Below are positions 60,247 to 64,000 of a DNA stretch of 64,000 nt, one piece after another; the first letter of the stretch is position 1, and each line of letters opens with the position of its first letter. The notes beneath the pieces were generated by a model. That model made no database searches. It saw only the letters and a program-made list of their open reading frames with translations, and was not told the origin of the DNA. The stretch comes from Hymenobacter citatus. Its GTDB lineage: Bacteria; Bacteroidota; Bacteroidia; Cytophagales; Hymenobacteraceae. The stretch is taken from positions 1-64,000 of the forward strand of contig NZ_JACSCY010000018.1 in assembly GCF_014333615.1 (NCBI RefSeq), given 5' to 3'. The position numbers and the translations under genes are program-made.

Positions 60247-62391
60247 ATGTTCCACCTCCGGTTCCTTCCTATACTCCTTCTCCTAACCGCCGCCCTACCC
60301 CTGGCGGCCCGGCAAACGCCCATCGACCGCCAGGCCGTGGTGGAGCGGCACACGGTGCGCAACACTACTACCGATACCTTATCGTCATTGTCGGTGGGGA
60401 ACGGGGCGTTTGCGGTGACGGTGGACGTAACCGGGTTGCAGACGTTTCCGCAGTACTATGAGAAGGGCGTGCCGCTGGGTACGGAGTCGGAATGGGGGTG
60501 GCACAGCTTCCCGAACACCGCGGGCTACAGGTTCGAGCAAACGCAGCGCGACTACGTGCTGAACGGGCGCAAGGTCACCTACTCGGTGCAGCGCAAGGAG
60601 GCGGAAAACAAAGCGGCGGTGGAGTATTTTCGGGCCAATCCGCACCGGTTGCAGCTGGGCAACGTGGGCTTTGTGCTGCTGAAAAAGAACGGCTCGGAAG
60701 CCACCATCCACGACCTGCGCGACCTGCGGCAGGAATTGAACCCCTGGACCGGCGAAATCCGCAGCCACTTCACCCTGGAAGGCACACCCGTAGACGTGCT
60801 GACGGTAGGCCACCAGCAGCAAGACGCCGTGGCCGTGCGCGTGGAGTCGGACTTGCTCAGGCAGGGCCGGCTGCAGGTGCGGGTGCGCTTCCCGTTCCCC
60901 ACGGCCGCCTGGGCCGATATGGGCACCGACTACGACCACCCCGAGCAGCACCAATCCGGCATCAGCCAGCAAACGAAAACCAGCGCCCTGCTCACCCACC
61001 AACTCGACACGACGAAGTATTTCGTGGCGCTGCGCTGGAATCAGAAAAACGCCCGGCTGGCGGCCGGCGCGCAGCCGCACGCCTACCTGCTCACGCCCGG
61101 CAAGAAAGACAAGGTGTTGGAGCTGACCGCCCGCTTTGCGCCCCGCCAGCCCAGCGCGGCCGCCCCATCGTTTGCCGATACGAAACAGAACAGTCGGCAG
61201 CAGCTGGCAGCCTTCTGGAAAAGCGGCGGCGCCGTGGATTTTGGCGGCACCGCTGATCCGCGGGCCAGGGAATTGGAGCGGCGCGTGGTGTTGTCGCAGT
61301 ACCTCACGCGCATACAGGGCGCGGGGCAGTACCCGCCCCAGGAAACCGGGCTGGTGTTCAACAGCTGGTACGGGCGCCCGCACCTGGAAATGCACTGGTG
61401 GCACTCGGCGCATTTTCCGCTGTGGGGTAGGGCCGAGCTGCTGGCGCGCAGCCTGGGCTGGTACGCCCGCCCCGACGTGCAGGCCGAGGCCCGGCGCATT
61501 GCCCAGGTGCAGGGCTACCAGGGCGTGCGCTGGCAGAAAATGACCGACCCCTGGGGGCAGGAAGGGCCGTCGTCGGTGGGGGCGTTTCTGATCTGGCAGC
61601 AGCCGCACTTCATCTATTTTGCCGAGGAACTGCACCGCGCCCACCCCACCGCGGCCACCCTACGGCAGTACCAGGACCAGGTGCAGGCCACGGCCGAGTT
61701 CATGGCGTCCTACCCCTTCTACCAGAAGGACCAGGACCGCTACACGCTGGGGCCGGGCGTGATTCCGGCGCAGGAGCGCTTCAAGGCCGAGGAAACCTTC
61801 AACCCTACCTTCGAGCTGGTGTACTGGCACTGGGCCCTGAGCACGGCCCAGCAGTGGCGCGTGCGGCAGGGCCTGCCCCGCAACCCCAGGTGGGACGATG
61901 TGCTGCACAAGCTCTCGAAGCTCCCGCAAGCCAACGGCGTGTACCTGGCCACCGAAAGCGCTACCGATTCCTATACCAACCCCGAGTTCAAAACCGACCA
62001 CCCCTCGGTGCTGGGCGCCCTGGGCATGATGCCCAACACCGGCCAGCAGGACACGGCCACCATGCGCCGCACCTTCAACCTGATCTGGAAAGATTGGAGC
62101 TGGGACAAAACCTGGGGCTGGGACTTCCCCATGACCGCCATGACCGCCACCCGCCTCGGCCTACCCGACCGCGCCGTGGATGCCCTGCTCATGCCCATCC
62201 AAACCAATACCTACCTGCCCAGCGGCCACAACTACCAGGCCGAGCGCCTGCCCCTCTACCTGCCCGGCAACGGCGGCCTGCTCACGGCCGTGGCCCTCAT
62301 GTGCGCCGGCTACGACGGCTGCCCAACCACCAACCCCGGCATCCCAAAAGGCTGGAAGGTGAAGTGGGAAGGCCTCCAAAAGATGCCGTAG
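60247..62391 (+). CDS. Six-hairpin glycosidase-fold protein, secreted
   Basis: Exported protein of 714 residues (signal MFHLRFLPILLLLTAALPLAA). The N-terminal half is a beta-sandwich-like region (SVGNGAFAVTVDVTGLQTFP); the C-terminal half is an (alpha/alpha)6 barrel with GLVFNSWYGRPHLEMHWWHS, ETFNPTFELVYWHWAL and WSWDKTWGWDFPMTAMTATR, an arrangement seen in GH65/GH95-type enzymes. The Glu in NPTFELVYW and acidic residues near EMHWWH are catalytic candidates. I cannot assign a numbered family. Its place behind susCD and before a GH28 suggests a role in pectin side-chain hydrolysis. Confidence 0.72.
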   Translation: MFHLRFLPILLLLTAALPLAARQTPIDRQAVVERHTVRNTTTDTLSSLSVGNGAFAVTVDVTGLQTFPQYYEKGVPLGTESEWGWHSFPNTAGYRFEQTQRDYVLNGRKVTYSVQRKEAENKAAVEYFRANPHRLQLGNVGFVLLKKNGSEATIHDLRDLRQELNPWTGEIRSHFTLEGTPVDVLTVGHQQQDAVAVRVESDLLRQGRLQVRVRFPFPTAAWADMGTDYDHPEQHQSGISQQTKTSALLTHQLDTTKYFVALRWNQKNARLAAGAQPHAYLLTPGKKDKVLELTARFAPRQPSAAAPSFADTKQNSRQQLAAFWKSGGAVDFGGTADPRARELERRVVLSQYLTRIQGAGQYPPQETGLVFNSWYGRPHLEMHWWHSAHFPLWGRAELLARSLGWYARPDVQAEARRIAQVQGYQGVRWQKMTDPWGQEGPSSVGAFLIWQQPHFIYFAEELHRAHPTAATLRQYQDQVQATAEFMASYPFYQKDQDRYTLGPGVIPAQERFKAEETFNPTFELVYWHWALSTAQQWRVRQGLPRNPRWDDVLHKLSKLPQANGVYLATESATDSYTNPEFKTDHPSVLGALGMMPNTGQQDTATMRRTFNLIWKDWSWDKTWGWDFPMTAMTATRLGLPDRAVDALLMPIQTNTYLPSGHNYQAERLPLYLPGNGGLLTAVALMCAGYDGCPTTNPGIPKGWKVKWEGLQKMP

Positions 62392-62403
62392 GGTAGTAGC
62401 ACT

Positions 62404-62522
62404 GATTCCCCTCCTTTTTTTTAAGGAGGGGTGGCCGAAGGCCGGGGTGGTAAAATCGTTGAACGATACCACTGACAGCCTAAAAAAACGTCTGTCATCC
62501 TGAGCAGAGCGATGGAATGCCA
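62404..62522. repeat. GGAGGGG hairpin and type-I fragment downstream of the six-hairpin gene
   Basis: CCCCTCC-T(8)-AA-GGAGGGG at 62408 with GGCCGGGGTGGT after it matches the family in the leuC-leuD spacer. GTCTGTCATCCTGAGC at 62493 matches the outer arm of the type-I element. Neither is complete. Confidence 0.65.
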
Positions 62523-62552
62523 TATTTAAGACGACCGCATAAGGCATGCGGG

Positions 62553-62651
62553 TAGTAGCGCGAAGCTCTGCTTCGCGCCCGTCAGCACGAAACCCATGGG
62601 CCGATTTTGTGCTAATGGCGCGAACGGCCGCGAAGCAGAGCTTCGCGTTAC
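62553..62651. repeat. Inverted repeat, GCGAAGCTCTGCTTCGC family
   Basis: GTAGCGCGAAGCTCTGCTTC near 62553 faces GAAGCAGAGCTTCGCGTTAC ending near 62651. Each arm also contains the small hairpin GCGAAGC-TCT-GCTTCGC. It is the last element before the terminal GH28 gene, with 34 bp left for a promoter. Confidence 0.7.
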
Positions 62652-62685
62652 TATTCACTTCTAATCGACTATACACTATAGTATA

Positions 62686-64000
62686 ATGCTGAAATACTTA
62701 TCGTTGCTTTCCTTGCTTGCCCTGCCTGCCCTGGCGGCGGCGCAGTCGTTTCCGGTTAATCTGCGGCCGATGCAGACCACCTCGTTTCGGGCGGATACCA
62801 CGCGCATCACGCAGTTTGGGGCCGTGGCTGATGGCCTGACAGTCAACACCAAGGCATTTCAGCAGGCCATTGATGCGTGCAGCCAGCAGGGCGGGGGCGT
62901 GGTGCTGGTGCCGCGCGGGCACTGGCGCACCGGCCCGCTCACGCTGCGCTCCAACGTGAACCTGCACGTGGCCGCCGGGGCGCTGGTGCAGTTCAGCAAC
63001 CAGCGCAGCGACTACCAGCTCATCAAAACTAACTGGGAGGGCCTCGACGCCGTGCGCAACCAGCCCCTGCTCTACGGCCACGACCTGGAAAACGTGGCCA
63101 TCACCGGCCAGGGCATTCTCGACGGAGCCGGCGAGGCGTGGTGGATGGTGCAGAAAGCCCGCACGCCCGAGGGCGAGTGGAAAGCCCTGGTGGCCTCGGG
63201 CGGTGTACTCAACGAGAAGCAGGACCGGTGGTACCCTTCGGCCCAGAGCCTGAAAGGCACTACCGTAAAAGAAGCCGGTGTGCTCACGGCGGAGAAGTCA
63301 GAAATCAAGGATTTTGAGGAAATCAAAGACTACCTGCGCCCCGATTTCATCGTGCTGGACCGCTGCAAGCGGCTGTTGTTCGAGGGCGTCACGTTCCAGA
63401 ACTCCCCCGCTTGGACGGTGCACCCCATGCGCAGCCAAGAGGTGGTGGTGCGCAACATCACCGTCCTCAATGGCCCCTACACCCCCAACACCGACGCCCT
63501 GGATCTGGAGTCGTGCCAGGGTGGGCTGGTGGAAGGCTGCACGTTCAGCGTGGGCGACGATGCCATCTGCATCAAATCGGGACGCAACGAGCAGGGGCGG
63601 ATACGGGCCATGCCCACCGAGAACTTCCTGATTCGTAACTGCACGGTGTACCGCGCCCACGGCGGCTTCGTGATTGGCTCCGAGATGTCGGGTGGGGCGC
63701 GCAACATCTACGTGCAGAACTGCACGTTCATCGGCACCGATATCGGCCTGCGCTTCAAAACCACGCGGGGTAGGGGCGGGGTGGTGGAACGGATTTTCAT
63801 GGAGAACATCGATATGAAAGACATTGGCGGTGAGGCTATTCTGTTTGATATGTACTACATGATCAAGGACCCCACGCCGCAGGTGGCTGGCTCCAAGGAG
63901 CGGCCCGCGTCGCCGGCCAAGCCAGTGGATGAGGGCACCCCGCAGTTCCGCAACATGCACATGCGCAACGTCACCTGCAACGGCGCCCGCACCGCCCTCA
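62686..64000 (+). CDS. GH28 family polygalacturonase-like enzyme, runs off the window
   Basis: Partial gene: 438 codons are visible without a stop. A signal peptide (MLKYLSLLSLLALPALAAAQ) is followed by a GH28 beta-helix starting ITQFGAVADGLTVNTKAFQQ. Catalytic blocks are in place: PNTDALDLES, VGDDAICIKSG, and GGFVIGSEMSGG preceded by His (YRAHGG), with GLRFKTTRGRGG at the RIK site. It is a paralogue of the GH28 at 38141 but keeps the His. It probably cleaves galacturonan or rhamnogalacturonan backbones outside the cell. The C-terminus lies beyond 64,000. Confidence 0.9.
   Translation, partial: MLKYLSLLSLLALPALAAAQSFPVNLRPMQTTSFRADTTRITQFGAVADGLTVNTKAFQQAIDACSQQGGGVVLVPRGHWRTGPLTLRSNVNLHVAAGALVQFSNQRSDYQLIKTNWEGLDAVRNQPLLYGHDLENVAITGQGILDGAGEAWWMVQKARTPEGEWKALVASGGVLNEKQDRWYPSAQSLKGTTVKEAGVLTAEKSEIKDFEEIKDYLRPDFIVLDRCKRLLFEGVTFQNSPAWTVHPMRSQEVVVRNITVLNGPYTPNTDALDLESCQGGLVEGCTFSVGDDAICIKSGRNEQGRIRAMPTENFLIRNCTVYRAHGGFVIGSEMSGGARNIYVQNCTFIGTDIGLRFKTTRGRGGVVERIFMENIDMKDIGGEAILFDMYYMIKDPTPQVAGSKERPASPAKPVDEGTPQFRNMHMRNVTCNGARTAL

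Noticed and set aside
60385..61644. Minus-strand frame of 419 codons inside the six-hairpin gene
   Set aside because: Antisense shadow of a gene with a signal peptide and a conserved barrel.
1..64000. tRNA, rRNA or riboswitch genes
   Set aside because: No cloverleaf, conserved rRNA word or riboswitch core was recognised in any gap on either strand by eye.

Overview
The window is high-GC DNA from a member of the Bacteroidota, most likely Hymenobacter or a close relative. The evidence is a SusC/SusD outer-membrane pair, promoters of the Bacteroidota TTTG/TAnnTTTG type with no clear Shine-Dalgarno sequences, several family-typical proteins (DUF6428, RhaEW fusion, half-length EamA), and frequent GGTAG/CTACC words in coding DNA. 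No rRNA, tRNA, CRISPR array, transposase or phage gene was seen.

Left part (1-19,800). A three-gene RND efflux operon (TolC-like, pump, lipoprotein adaptor) is read leftward. It diverges from an ArsR-led cluster (ArsR, DUF6428, metallophosphoesterase, ArsN-like acetyltransferase) that looks like an arsenic operon without its usual pump and reductase. Next come a two-component system with overlapping genes, a secreted nuclease, an M28 peptidase, a small CZB-like protein, a PAS-only protein, a Gfo/Idh/MocA oxidoreductase and a second M28 peptidase (a lipoprotein). An AT-rich lipoprotein gene follows whose second codon is a stop.

Middle (19,800-30,900). A conserved TPR-like protein is followed by the leucine operon leuA-leuC-leuD-leuB, which ends in a strong terminator. 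Then come a half-size EamA transporter, a frameshifted DUF2306-like membrane gene, an ElaA-like acetyltransferase, an aldo/keto reductase and a CYP152-type P450 peroxygenase.

Right part (30,900-64,000, continuing past the edge). This is a large pectin / rhamnogalacturonan-I and L-rhamnose utilisation locus. Outside the cytoplasm it encodes oligogalacturonate lyase (PL22), unsaturated glycuronyl hydrolase (GH105), alpha-L-rhamnosidase (GH106), a GH43-like propeller, two GH28 enzymes, two large six-hairpin proteins and a SusC/SusD pair. Inside the cell it encodes RhaT, RhaM, RhaI, a rhamnulokinase and the fused aldolase/lactaldehyde dehydrogenase RhaEW. LutABC sits in the apparent rhaI-rhaB operon, so lactate made from rhamnose can go on to pyruvate. 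A GntR-type regulator with a sugar-sensor domain lies between the rhaI and rhaEW units.

Two non-coding observations stand out. Five transcription starts of the rhamnose locus (GH28, rhaI, rhaEW, rhaT, susC) share one promoter layout: a CAGGAG-type direct repeat with a 10-bp period, then a TTTG-like element (exact in three of the five) and a TAnnTTTG-like element 15 nt further on, in identical phase. Separately, gene spacers, including those inside operons, are filled with long inverted repeats of about eight families. One of these is an octamer-repeat hairpin that begins exactly at stop codons.
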